Shown: positions 53,134 through 61,063, counted from the first letter of the stretch. The stretch is DNA of 64,000 nucleotides from Haloferula sp. BvORR071 (GCF_000739615.1 NZ_BATP01000007.1:62001-126000), one strand, 5' to 3'. Notes: generated by a model not told the origin, from the sequence alone. Program-made: numbers and translations.

Positions 53134-54195
53134 GTGAATCCTGCGATCCGTGACCTGCTTGAAAATGCCTTCACCGGCGGTGCCAGCGACGTCTTCATGA
53201 TCGAGGGCGAGCGCCCCCGGGTCCGGAAGGACGGCGAGGTGATCATCGCGCACGGCGGCCCCGTTTCGAAGGAAGACGTGGCGGCCATCTGGCGGGAGTG
53301 CGGCTGCGATCCGGACAGCACCAACGACGGAGATTCAAGCCTCGCCGTCGAGGGTGCCGGCCGCCTGCGGGCGAACGTGTATCGCTCGCTCGGCCGCTTG
53401 GGCGTGGTCCTGCGGCCGATCAAGAAAGAGATCCCGGGCTTCGACGAACTCGGCGTCCCCGGCGAGCTGCTGGCCTCGTGGATGCAGCGCCGCTCGGGGC
53501 TGGTGATTGTCTGCGGCCCCACCGGCTCGGGCAAATCCACCACGATCGCGGCCTGCCTGCAGTGGATCAACCAGAACCAGATGCGGCATATCGTCACGAT
53601 CGAGGACCCGATCGAGTATCTCTTCGAAAACGAGCACTCCTGGTTTTCCCAGCGCGAGGTCCGGCGGGACACGGAGAACTTCAACGTCGCCCTGCGCGCC
53701 GCCCTGCGGCAGAACCCGGACGTCATCCTCTTCGGCGAAATCCGTGATGCGGAATCCGCCTTCACCGCCCTGCGCGCGGCGGAGACCGGTCATTTGGTGA
53801 TCTCCACCCTCCACGGCTCCGGCGTGGCGGGGGTGGCGACCGCGCTGGATCGCCTGAACCGGATCCTGAGCGATTCCGGCAGCGCCGGTGCCGCCAGCCT
53901 GCTGTCCCACCAACTGATCGGGGTGATCGCCCAGCAACTGCTACCGCGGATCAACGGCGGGGTGGTGGCGGTCCTGGAATATTTCGAGAACAGCGGCGCG
54001 GCGCGCAAATGGATCGAGGAGGGACGGTACGACGACATAAAAGACTTCCTGAACAAGTCGGACGAGGCGACCGCCTGCTCTTTCCTGCGTTATTTGATCG
54101 CGGCGACGCAGCAAGGAATCATCGATCCGGCGGTGGCGAGGACAGCAACTGACCGGCCGCAGGATTTTGATCGCGCCATGCGCGGCATTTCGTAG
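53134..54195 (+). CDS. pilT: PilT-type twitching ATPase
   Basis: 353 residues starting with GTG. Walker A is GPTGSGKST (128-136), the Asp box lies around VTIEDPIEYLFENEHS, Walker B is VILFGEIRD, and the His box is GHLVISTLHGSG. The N-terminal part is divergent from canonical PilT. It is probably the retraction ATPase of a type IV pilus or the related Verrucomicrobia pilus-like system whose secretin is at 27.3 kb. The next gene is a second ATPase 17 bases on. Confidence 0.92.
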   Translation: MNPAIRDLLENAFTGGASDVFMIEGERPRVRKDGEVIIAHGGPVSKEDVAAIWRECGCDPDSTNDGDSSLAVEGAGRLRANVYRSLGRLGVVLRPIKKEIPGFDELGVPGELLASWMQRRSGLVIVCGPTGSGKSTTIAACLQWINQNQMRHIVTIEDPIEYLFENEHSWFSQREVRRDTENFNVALRAALRQNPDVILFGEIRDAESAFTALRAAETGHLVISTLHGSGVAGVATALDRLNRILSDSGSAGAASLLSHQLIGVIAQQLLPRINGGVVAVLEYFENSGAARKWIEEGRYDDIKDFLNKSDEATACSFLRYLIAATQQGIIDPAVARTATDRPQDFDRAMRGIS

Positions 54196-54212
54196 TTTCA
54201 CCTTCAATCATC

Positions 54213-55316
54213 GTGAGCCAAGTACGCGAAATCACCGACTATCTCCGCCAGACCGTCGAGCTGGGCGGATCGGACCTGCACCTTTCGGCTTGGGCGCCGC
54301 CGGCGGCCCGGGTTGGGGGGAACCTCAATCCGCTGGAGGACTTCCTGCTCGATCCAGATACGGTCAGGCGTCTTATCCTGGATACCTTGTCCGAGGCCCA
54401 GCGTGCGGCGCTGGAGCAGAACTGGGAGCTGGATTATGCCCTGCAGTTGGAGGGTGTCGGGCGCTTCCGCGGCAATGTTCACATCGCCCGTGGCTGTCAT
54501 GAGGCGGCTTTCCGCCACATCCCGCAGCACATCCCGGATCTGGGCGAGCTAGGGCATCACGCGGTGGTCCACGATCTTTGCCAGCTTCGTCGGGGTCTGG
54601 TGCTGGTCACCGGCATCACCGGCTCCGGCAAGTCCACGACCTTGGCGTCGATGGTGAAGCGGATCTCGGAAAACCGCTCGGGCGTCATCGTGACGATTGA
54701 GGACCCGATCGAGTTTACTTTCACCCACGCCAGTTGCCTGATCAAACAGCGCGAGGTCGGATCGGATACCAAGGGCTTCGCGATCGCGCTGCGCCAGGCC
54801 CTGCGCCAGGACCCGGATGTTGTGGTTGTCTCGGAATTGCGCGACTTGGAGACGATCCGGATCGCTCTGACTGCCGCGGAAACCGGCCACTTGGTGCTGG
54901 CCACCCTGCACACGGTGGATGCGCCGCAATCGATCGACCGCCTGGTGGACGTCTTCCCGCCCGATCAGCAGCCGCAGATCGTGACCCAACTTTCCGGCGT
55001 TCTGGAGGCGATCGTCTCGCAGCGCCTGATCCAGCGCGCGGACGGCCGCGGCCGGGTCCTCGCCTCGGAGGTGCTGCGCGCCAACCACGGCATCCGCGCC
55101 TGCATCCGCGAGCGCAAGCTGGAGCAAATCGTCGGCCTGATGGAAATCGGCTTCAAGGACGGCTCGCGCACGATCGACCAGACCATTCAAATGTTGCTGG
55201 ATAGTGGCTTCATCACCCGCGAGGAAGCACTCTTCAACTGCCGCGAGAAACGCAACTTCATGGAGCAGCCGCAGCAGCAAGCTGAAGCAAAGAAACCGAA
55301 ATCGATTTGGACCTGA
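54213..55316 (+). CDS. PilT/PilU-type ATPase, second paralogue
   Basis: 367 residues starting with GTG. The N-terminus (REITDYLRQTVELGGSDLHLSAWAPP) is the canonical PilT start, with Walker A GITGSGKST (134-142), VTIEDPIEFTFTHA, Walker B VVVVSELRD and GHLVLATLHT. Its C-terminal tail (MEQPQQQAEAKKPK) is Gln/Lys-rich. It shares the operon with the first ATPase and overlaps the next gene by one base (TGATG). PilU-like function (accessory retraction) is likely but not certain. Confidence 0.92.
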   Translation: MSQVREITDYLRQTVELGGSDLHLSAWAPPAARVGGNLNPLEDFLLDPDTVRRLILDTLSEAQRAALEQNWELDYALQLEGVGRFRGNVHIARGCHEAAFRHIPQHIPDLGELGHHAVVHDLCQLRRGLVLVTGITGSGKSTTLASMVKRISENRSGVIVTIEDPIEFTFTHASCLIKQREVGSDTKGFAIALRQALRQDPDVVVVSELRDLETIRIALTAAETGHLVLATLHTVDAPQSIDRLVDVFPPDQQPQIVTQLSGVLEAIVSQRLIQRADGRGRVLASEVLRANHGIRACIRERKLEQIVGLMEIGFKDGSRTIDQTIQMLLDSGFITREEALFNCREKRNFMEQPQQQAEAKKPKSIWT

Positions 55317-56116
55317 TGGACCCGCGTGTTGCAACGATTCTTAAAATGGCGGCCTTCGGGCTGGTGGCCTTGGTGCTTGGTAGCTTCGCAATGAAGCACT
55401 TCAAGCGGGAGAAGAAGACCGAGCGGCTGGCGAGCGAGATGCGCACGCTGGCGTCGGACACCGGCTTCTACAGCGCCCCGACGGTCGAAGCGGCTCACGC
55501 CACGCTCTTCAAAGGTATCGCCCTGATTCAGGACGCGAAGGCGCTGGAGCTTGATCCCTCCGCCTACTTCGACGTGGTCTACCGCCACGACAAGAAGGAC
55601 AAGAGCAGTCTGGATGAGGAAATCGAGCAACCGGCGCGGGAGAAGCTGGTGCGCGATACCTACCTGCGCGCCTACCAGCAGGCCGAGGCGCTCGGCTTCC
55701 TAGATTCCCCTGAGCATATCGACGAACTCAGGAAGGGCGAGATGCCCGATGTGAGGCCCAAGCCGGTTATCGCCACGATCATTGATCCGGCGCTGTCCCC
55801 CGGGATGGAGAAGATCGTTCCGAACCTAGTGTTCCGGGCCGCGGCGAAGACCGGCGGCACGCCGACCGACCTGGAAGTGGCGGCAGCCAAGAACCTGTCC
55901 GCCGATCTCTATGCCGCGCGGGTGATCGACAACGATGCCGACAACCGCATCGGCAAACATTACTCGAAGCGCGCGGAGATTCCGGCAGCCCCAACGCCGC
56001 CGCCGGTGGCTCCGGCACCGAAGCCTGCGACTGAGGCTGCTCCCGAGCCGGCACCGGCACCGGCACCGGCACCGGCAGAGCCGGAGCCTGCGGCCCCCGC
56101 CAAGACTGAGCCCTGA
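55316..56116 (+). CDS. Membrane protein with Pro/Ala-rich C-terminus, pilus operon
   Basis: 266 residues from the ATG that overlaps the upstream stop (TGATG). One membrane helix lies at about 10-28 (KMAAFGLVALVLGSFAM). The middle is helical, and the C-terminal 50 residues are Ala/Pro/Glu repeats (PEPAPAPAPAPAEPE). The translational coupling to the PilT paralogues suggests a pilus-related role; I recognise no family. Confidence 0.7.
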   Translation: MDPRVATILKMAAFGLVALVLGSFAMKHFKREKKTERLASEMRTLASDTGFYSAPTVEAAHATLFKGIALIQDAKALELDPSAYFDVVYRHDKKDKSSLDEEIEQPAREKLVRDTYLRAYQQAEALGFLDSPEHIDELRKGEMPDVRPKPVIATIIDPALSPGMEKIVPNLVFRAAAKTGGTPTDLEVAAAKNLSADLYAARVIDNDADNRIGKHYSKRAEIPAAPTPPPVAPAPKPATEAAPEPAPAPAPAPAEPEPAAPAKTEP

Positions 56117-56154
56117 GGGGCCAGAGCACTGCCAAGTGCAGGATTATTCAGAAA

Positions 56155-56192
56155 CACGTCAGACGTGCCCCCGCGCGCGTCTGGCGTGATTT
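56155..56192 (+). terminator. Rho-independent terminator of the PilT operon
   Basis: Stem CACGTCAGACG / CGTCTGGCGTG (11 bp, one T-G wobble) with a 12-base loop, followed by ATTTGTTTG, 38 bases after the stop of the last gene. Confidence 0.8.
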
Positions 56193-56266
56193 GTTTGCTG
56201 GAACTAAGATATTGACCGGCAAGGAATATCGACCACCTTGGAATTGCGTTTAAAACCATAACTCCC

Positions 56267-57148
56267 ATGACCAAGACATCACTCCTCAGGAAACTGATTC
56301 CGGGCAGTTTTGCTGCCGCCGTAATCGCCATCATCGCCGCGGCCCCCGCCCAGGCCGCCGGAGGCCCCAAGGCCCTGAAGCTGACGACCTCAGGTGCCAA
56401 CACCAGCGGCAGCATCTTCACTCTCGACCACCCGGCACTCAACGGGAAGTCGAAGCTCAACCTAATCGCGATCCACAACTTCCAAGGGAACTACAACAAT
56501 CACGCGTTCGGGTTTCAGTACAATTCCACTTTGGGACGTTGGCAGATCCAGAACGAGGACAACGCCAGCATCGCCCTCAACGAGACCTTCAACATTCTGC
56601 TGGCTCCGGGAGCCAAGCGCATGCCGGTCAACCCCCTTACGGTCGGAGAAGGCAACATCGCCTATTTCCCGACCATCGCCAAAAACAAGCCCCACAACCT
56701 GCTACTGGCCAACCATCTGATCAGTATCGGAAACGGCTTTGAAGGTGTCCGGCTGACGGACCCTTTCAGCACCTTCTACTGGGCTGGCAACGGCAACTGG
56801 TCCATCTACACGGACAACAACGCAGACATGAAGGCGGTGGCCTTCAACATCGCCGATGTCACCACTCTGAAGGTCGCTGGAACGCCGGTATCCTTCCTGG
56901 TCACGAGCAACGCCGGTAATGTCGCTAGCAATCAGGTGGCCATCAACAATCCCCTCACCACCGGGAAGCCGAATGCCGTGGTCTTCGCCCGGCACCTGTA
57001 TAGCAATGAAGCCAGCCCGACCTACATGACCAAGGAAGTCGGCGTCTGGTACAACGGTGTCACTTGGAAGATCTACACCGAGGACCAGAGCGCCATGCCG
57101 ATCAATGAGGCATTTGTCGTCACGGTGATCCCGACCGCAGCTCCCTGA
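56267..57148 (+). CDS. Secreted threefold-repeat protein (DUF7452-like)
   Basis: 293 residues with a signal peptide (about 1-30, ending AQAA). Three repeats follow, each with an N-terminal VxNH-like start and a closing W-x-I-Y/Q-x-D/N...M...AF pattern: GRWQIQNEDNASIALNETFN (about 87-106), NWSIYTDNNADMKAVAFN (about 178-195) and TWKIYTEDQSAMPINEAF (about 266-283). The repeat is that of DUF7452-type extracellular domains, of unknown function. The gene is monocistronic, with its own downstream terminator. Confidence 0.75.
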   Translation: MTKTSLLRKLIPGSFAAAVIAIIAAAPAQAAGGPKALKLTTSGANTSGSIFTLDHPALNGKSKLNLIAIHNFQGNYNNHAFGFQYNSTLGRWQIQNEDNASIALNETFNILLAPGAKRMPVNPLTVGEGNIAYFPTIAKNKPHNLLLANHLISIGNGFEGVRLTDPFSTFYWAGNGNWSIYTDNNADMKAVAFNIADVTTLKVAGTPVSFLVTSNAGNVASNQVAINNPLTTGKPNAVVFARHLYSNEASPTYMTKEVGVWYNGVTWKIYTEDQSAMPINEAFVVTVIPTAAP

Positions 57149-57173
57149 GACTGTCGTGGTTTTGTTTGATGCG

Positions 57174-57205
57174 AGCCGTGGGGAGATCGCTCCCCGCGGC
57201 TTTTT
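57174..57205 (+). terminator. Rho-independent terminator
   Basis: Stem AGCCG-T-GGGGA / TCCCC-G-CGGCT with a six-base loop, followed by TTTTTG, 26 bases after the secreted repeat protein. Confidence 0.92.
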
Positions 57206-57267
57206 GTTGGGTCTGAGTGAGGAGGCAGATTCTCCACAAGGCGATTGGCGCAGGTAGATTTTCGGCC

Positions 57268-57314
57268 GCGGCTGTTAGGGTGGGTTTGCAGGACTGTCCA
57301 AGCGGGGCGGAGCC
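57268..57314. repeat. Degenerate copy of the 49-bp GTTAG repeat
   Basis: A degenerate copy of the unit seen at 58598-58646 and 58793-58841: the CTGTTAG, GTGGGT and GACTGTCCAAGCG blocks are kept. It overlaps the 3' end of the SUKH-like gene, so the last codons of that gene derive from the repeat. Confidence 0.7.
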
Positions 57315-57814
57315 GCCGCGCTGCCGGGAAGAAGGGGCTGCGTTGCCGTGGCGAGCTGCGCGAGAAAGGCGGCGAATGTCGGAGCCACCTCGCGCCAAAG
57401 GCAGCAGCCGCCGTCAGTGTCGACCCATTCGGACGCGATCACGCGAGGATCCTCTACCGATGAGCGGTAATCGAGAGCGATCGCAAGGTCGTCGCCGGGG
57501 ATTCTGTTGATCGCGATCAGGAGGCTTTGCTCGACGTCGAGCCAAGGTAGGTCCCGGGGGCCGACCTGTGAGCCACGGTATTCGTGGAAGGTTGCGTTCT
57601 CCGCTTCGTCAGGGCCCATGAGACAATCCTGAGGGGTGGTGATTTGCTCGACCGAGCTGCGGAACTGGAGTGGTTCGCGGATGAAGGGGATCAACCGTGA
57701 GATCACTTCGTCACCGGGGTGCTTCCATGATCCATCGGCGAGCATTTCCCCGAGGAGGGCGGGCAGTTGAAGATGTCGCTTCACGAAGGGTGCCAGGATT
57801 CTCCTGAAGATCAT
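57275..57814 (-). CDS. SUKH (SMI1/KNR4)-like protein
   Basis: 179 residues, cytoplasmic. The region from about 105 to 155 (LLIAINRIPGDDLAIALDYRSS...ASEWVDTDGGCCLWREVAPTFAAFLAQL) follows the pattern of SMI1/KNR4 (SUKH) proteins, including the closing W(R/K)xVAxSF-like motif. SUKH proteins often act as immunity proteins in contact-dependent toxin systems. No toxin gene is beside it. The last residues after AFLAQLATA come from an intergenic repeat. Confidence 0.65.
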   Translation of the reverse strand: MIFRRILAPFVKRHLQLPALLGEMLADGSWKHPGDEVISRLIPFIREPLQFRSSVEQITTPQDCLMGPDEAENATFHEYRGSQVGPRDLPWLDVEQSLLIAINRIPGDDLAIALDYRSSVEDPRVIASEWVDTDGGCCLWREVAPTFAAFLAQLATATQPLLPGSAAAPPRLDSPANPP

Positions 57815-57967
57815 GATGGCAGGGATAAGTGCCGGGGCTTAGGACTTCGATGGAGGGGGCAAGCCTAGGATCGCTTGAGGTAAGCGATCCCCATCGTCAT
57901 ACAAATCCGGACGGATCGCCGTTTGTCCTCCGTCGTCTGTTTTTATGCGGCAGTTGTCCCCGGTTCT

Positions 57968-58501
57968 TCAATCATCGAATGGGCAAGGTTCCTTGCGGAC
58001 GTTCTCGAACTGATGAGGCCGGCAGAAGGCACTGAATGCAACGGTCCCACGCTGGCAGCCTTCACGAAGGCACTGCCTAGCGGCATCCTCCGGCCCAAGC
58101 GAGTCGTAGAACTTGCGATGTATTTCGCGAAGGATCCGATCCGATTCCTCCTTGAGTCGCTGCAACTCCTCATCGGAGATTGGAGGTCCGTATCCATCCT
58201 TCCACGGCTCCTGTTCGATCTCGGCGTAATTCCCGGCCACCAGAAGCTGCCACAAGCGCAGAGAAGCCTCCCGGCTCAGCCCTTCTTGATAGCGAGGTTC
58301 GCCGCCTTCCTCATTCTCCCCATTCTCCCATACCACGAGGCCGCTCTCGTAGATCGAGAGGGTCCACTCGGCATCATCGGAGAGCCAGGTACTGGGGTGC
58401 TCTTGGTCCGGGGTATCAAGCTCCGCCAAGATTGCGCGCATCCGCGCTTCGGATGGATTTTCTTCGGAATCGCCCCAGCGGGTACACACGTAGCAGCTCA
58501 C
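57968..58501 (-). CDS. Small acidic protein with C-terminal Cys/His motif
   Basis: 177 residues. The C-terminus has CLREGCQRGTVAFSAFCRPH (about 144-163), with Cys-x4-Cys-x10-Cys-x2-His spacing, a likely zinc-binding fold. The N-terminus has another Cys pair (CYVC, 3-6). The remainder is acidic with WTLSIYESGLVVWENGE (about 46-62). It is 153 bases from the SUKH-like gene on the same strand; the two form a small accessory islet bordered by repeats. Function unknown. Confidence 0.65.
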   Translation of the reverse strand: MSCYVCTRWGDSEENPSEARMRAILAELDTPDQEHPSTWLSDDAEWTLSIYESGLVVWENGENEEGGEPRYQEGLSREASLRLWQLLVAGNYAEIEQEPWKDGYGPPISDEELQRLKEESDRILREIHRKFYDSLGPEDAARQCLREGCQRGTVAFSAFCRPHQFENVRKEPCPFDD

Positions 58502-58597
58502 GAATTTGATTCTGAGAGGAGAATTGAGGGAGATTCAATGCCTGTGTGGCTGTGCGCTGGAAAGCGATGATGGCGTGGCGGGTGCGCGAGGATTGGT

Positions 58598-58646
58598 GAG
58601 GCGGGCTGTTAGAGTGGGTCGCACGACTGTCCAAGCGAGGCGGAGC
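58598..58646. repeat. 49-bp dispersed repeat, copy 1
   Basis: Matches 58793-58841 at 48 of 49 positions, in the same orientation. It contains CTGTTAG, GTGGGTCGCACGA and GTCCAAGCGAGGCGGAG blocks. Confidence 0.92.
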
Positions 58647-58792
58647 TCATGGGCCGCTTCATTTTGATAGAGCAGGCGCGCCGCGAGATGCACTCGAAAG
58701 CTGGGAATAATCCCAGCAGTCCGAGGGCCTGCGGCTTTCATCGGGGGACACGCGTGGATGGAAGCAAGCCTGTCCTTGATGGCATTGGCTTG

Positions 58793-58841
58793 GAGGCGGG
58801 CTGTTAGAGTGGGTCGCACGACCGTCCAAGCGAGGCGGAGC
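58793..58841. repeat. 49-bp dispersed repeat, copy 2
   Basis: Second copy, differing from 58598-58646 by one T/C substitution. The 146 bases between the copies show no gene. Confidence 0.92.
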
Positions 58842-58997
58842 CACGCGACCCCAAGAAGAGTTGTTCGCAAGCCTTTGCGGTTATTCGCAGGCCACAGGTC
58901 GACTTTGTTGCAAACCTGAGGAGAAGCGCGGCCTGACACCTCGCTCGCGGCAACAGGGTTGCGCGCACTCCAGGGCGGCTGCGCCGCGGAATGGGAG

Positions 58998-59918
58998 CTA
59001 GCGCTGGGCGTGGATGATGCGGGTGATCTCGAGAGCGAGTTCGAGGGCGGCGGCGCCTTGCTGGCCGGTGACGGCGGGGTCGTGGCCGTGGGCGACGCTG
59101 GCGATGAAGGCGGCGAGTTCGAGCTTGAGGGGTTCGTCCTTCTCGACTTCGACTTCGGCGCGCTGGATGGACATGCCTTCCTTCCAATGGATCTGTCCGG
59201 CTTGTTCCTGGTAGTCGAGGGAGAGGTAGCAGTCGGATTGGAAGACGCGGATCTTGCGCATCTTCTCCGGGCTGATGCGGCTGGCGGTGACGTTGGCGAC
59301 GCAGCCATTGGCAAAGCGGATGCGGGCATTCGCGATGTCCTCGGAAGGCATGAGCACGGGCACGCCGACGGCGTCGATGCTTTCGATGGGTGAGCGGACG
59401 AGGTGGAGGATGATCTCGAGGTCGTGGATCATCAGGTCGAGCACGACGCCGATGTCGATGCTGCGGTTCGGGAAGGGCGAGAGGCGATGGGCCTCGATGA
59501 AGGTGGGATGGGTGAGGCGTTGCTCGAGCTGGCGGAGGACGGGATTGAAGCGCTCGATGTGGCCGACTTGCAGGATCTTGGCCTGCTTCTTGGCGGTATC
59601 GACCAGAGCCCGGGCGTCTTCCACCGATGGCGCGATCGGCTTCTCCATGAGGATGTGGCTGCCGAGTTCCATGAGGCGGCAGCCGACGTCGCGGTGGGCG
59701 ATGGTGGGAACGGCGACGCTGACGGCCTCGGCGAGCTGGGCGAGTTCTTCGAGGGAGGCGACGGGGACGGTGCCGAATTCCTCGGCGACGGCCTGGGCGC
59801 GGGCGAAGTCGGCATCGTAGACGCCGCAGAGTTTGGCGCCCGGGATGAGGCTGTAGACGCGGGCGTGGTTGCGCCCCATTGAACCTGCCCCTGCGACTCC
59901 TGCTCGGATTGTCTCCAT
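58998..59918 (-). CDS. Gfo/Idh/MocA-family dehydrogenase, GnnA/WlbA-like
   Basis: 306 residues from the ATG at 59918, where the Rossmann fold starts. GAGSMG (10-15) is the dinucleotide-binding loop, EKPI (about 90) holds the catalytic-site Lys, and VGHIERFNPV (about 117-126) is typical of the UDP-GlcNAc 3-dehydrogenase (GnnA/WlbA) group. DLMIHDLEI supplies the Asp-x3-His catalytic pair. It probably oxidises a nucleotide sugar for lipid A or surface-glycan synthesis; the substrate is inferred only. No lpx gene is adjacent. Confidence 0.9.
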   Translation of the reverse strand: METIRAGVAGAGSMGRNHARVYSLIPGAKLCGVYDADFARAQAVAEEFGTVPVASLEELAQLAEAVSVAVPTIAHRDVGCRLMELGSHILMEKPIAPSVEDARALVDTAKKQAKILQVGHIERFNPVLRQLEQRLTHPTFIEAHRLSPFPNRSIDIGVVLDLMIHDLEIILHLVRSPIESIDAVGVPVLMPSEDIANARIRFANGCVANVTASRISPEKMRKIRVFQSDCYLSLDYQEQAGQIHWKEGMSIQRAEVEVEKDEPLKLELAAFIASVAHGHDPAVTGQQGAAALELALEITRIIHAQR

Positions 59919-60041
59919 GCGGGATAGGTAGGGATTGAGCGGATGGCGGGCAAGCGCGGGGAGTGGCAGGGGTGTTGAGAGCTCGGGCCGCCAGAAACAT
60001 GAGGCGTCCCTACAGGACACGGTGATCCCTCCCCTGCTTTT

Positions 60042-60073
60042 CCCGGCACTTCGTTCCTCGTGCCGGGCTTTTA
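60042..60073 (+). terminator. Hairpin with T-rich tail, no upstream gene
   Basis: Perfect 8-bp stem CCCGGCAC / GTGCCGGG, loop of 10 bases, followed by CTTTTAT on the plus strand. No plus-strand gene ends nearby, so it may be a transcription stop for an unseen transcript or part of a repeat. Confidence 0.55.
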
Positions 60074-60118
60074 TAAGCCGTCCCCTTGGGACGAAGAAGA
60101 TCGGTTCGAGGGAGCGGC

Positions 60119-60210
60119 GGGCTGCCGGTGGTGAATCGGAGATCGTTTGGGTGCTTCACGGCAACAGGGTTGCCTGCCTGAAAGCGGAAGCAGGCTGCAC
60201 GCGGTCCAAG
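60119..60210. repeat. Dispersed intergenic repeat, copy A
   Basis: Shares with 60998-61063 the blocks GGGCTGCCGGTGG, GGTGCTTCACGGCA, CAGGCTGC and GTCCAAGG in the same order and orientation, with an extra segment of about 25 bases in this copy. Confidence 0.75.
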
Positions 60211-60278
60211 GGCTACGCCGCTGGAGGGGAAGATGCGCCCGTGTCGGGATGGCGGGAGGATCGGGTAGGGTCGCGAGC

Positions 60279-60854
60279 ATGAACGATATGGAAAAGACAA
60301 GAAGGCCGCTGAACCGGAAGCAGGAGAAGTTCGCGCAGATGGTGGCGCAGGGGATTACGGCGACGCGGGCCCATGTGGAGGCCGGATACATCGACCGGGG
60401 ACGGAACTCGAAGACGAATTCGAGCACGGTGCTGAAGCATCCGCTGGTGCAGGCGCGGATCGCGGAGATCCGGAAGATGGCGGACGAGCTGGGGGTGACG
60501 CTGATGACGATCGTGGAGAAGCGGAGCTTCCTGGCCGAGGTGGTGCGGACGCCAGCGGGGAGTGTGGGGCTGGAGTCGAGGCTGTGCCAAGGGTTCTATG
60601 AGAAGACGAAGGTGCGGGGGAAGCGAGAGGGAGATGGGACGACGCCGGAGGAGACGGCGGTGATATGGAGGCGGGTGGTGATGGCGGACAAGCTGCGGGC
60701 GATCGAGCTGGACTCGAAGCTGGCGGGGCATTTCCCGAAGACCGGGGCTGGGGTGGAGGACGAGGAGGGAGAGAAGGGCTTGGATCTGGAGGCGATCCGG
60801 GAGATTGCGGAGAGGATCAAGATCGTGTCTCCGCTCCTGCGGGAACGGGTGTAA
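60279..60854 (+). CDS. Orphan terminase-small-subunit-like protein
   Basis: 191 residues from the ATG at 60279. The N-terminal part (about 9-63; LNRKQEKFAQMVAQGITATRAHVEAGY and the VLKHPLVQARIAEIR end) matches the helix-turn-helix of phage terminase small subunits (Terminase_2/P27-like). The C-terminal part is helical and acidic. No large terminase, portal or other phage gene is in the window. Codon use is G-heavy (many GAG, GGG, CGG) compared with neighbours. It may be a domesticated phage remnant or a distinct DNA-binding regulator. Confidence 0.7.
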   Translation: MNDMEKTRRPLNRKQEKFAQMVAQGITATRAHVEAGYIDRGRNSKTNSSTVLKHPLVQARIAEIRKMADELGVTLMTIVEKRSFLAEVVRTPAGSVGLESRLCQGFYEKTKVRGKREGDGTTPEETAVIWRRVVMADKLRAIELDSKLAGHFPKTGAGVEDEEGEKGLDLEAIREIAERIKIVSPLLRERV

Positions 60855-60919
60855 GCTTCAGCTGCGGTGGCGAGTGCCGGGTGGCTTGGGATGAATGATC
60901 GGAGGCCAGGGGAAAGGCC

Positions 60920-60947
60920 GATTTGAGATTTGAGATTTGAGATTTCA
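60920..60947. repeat. Heptamer tandem repeat, 4 copies
   Basis: Three perfect GATTTGA units and one GATTTCA. The same unit family occurs at 45650-45690 in the gap between DUF1592 and DUF1552 genes. Confidence 0.9.
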
Positions 60948-60997
60948 GAGCGAGAAGAGCGGGCTTGGCCTTCGAACGAGAGGGGGTGATTCGCTAC

Positions 60998-61063
60998 GGG
61001 CTGCCGGTGGCGAATCCGGGCGCGGTTTGGTGCTTCACGGCAGCAGGCTGCGCGCAGTCCAAG
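60998..61063. repeat. Dispersed intergenic repeat, copy B
   Basis: Second copy of the element at 60119-60210, shorter by about 25 bases. Confidence 0.75.

Larger units (their letters stand above)
58502..58997. other. Repeat-rich intergenic region, no gene
   Basis: 496 bases between the Cys/His-protein gene and the Gfo/Idh/MocA gene. It carries two nearly identical 49-base repeats (58598-58646 and 58793-58841) and, near 58946-58990, a short stretch related to repeat copies at 60.1 and 61.0 kb. I see no convincing gene; the open frames across it come from the repeats. Confidence 0.8.
59919..60278. other. Intergenic region with hairpin and dispersed repeat
   Basis: 360 bases between divergent genes. 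It holds a hairpin at 60042-60067 and, from about 60119 to 60210, a copy of the repeat also found at 60998-61063. No coding signal is seen. Confidence 0.75.

Noticed and set aside
57268-58841. CRISPR array from the 49-bp repeats
   Set aside because: Only three copies, irregular spacing (about 1280 and 146 bases apart) and no cas gene.
58535-59329. Minus-strand frame containing repeated LAWTVVRPTLTARL segments
   Set aside because: The repeated peptide comes from the two 49-bp intergenic repeats read in frame; it is not a protein repeat.
58804-60000. Minus-strand open frame of 398 codons near the Gfo/Idh/MocA gene
   Set aside because: It is very Arg/Pro/His-rich, overlaps the dehydrogenase in another frame and is built partly from the dispersed repeats.
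60279-60854. Prophage call based on the terminase-like gene
   Set aside because: No other phage structural, lysis or integrase gene is visible anywhere in the window.
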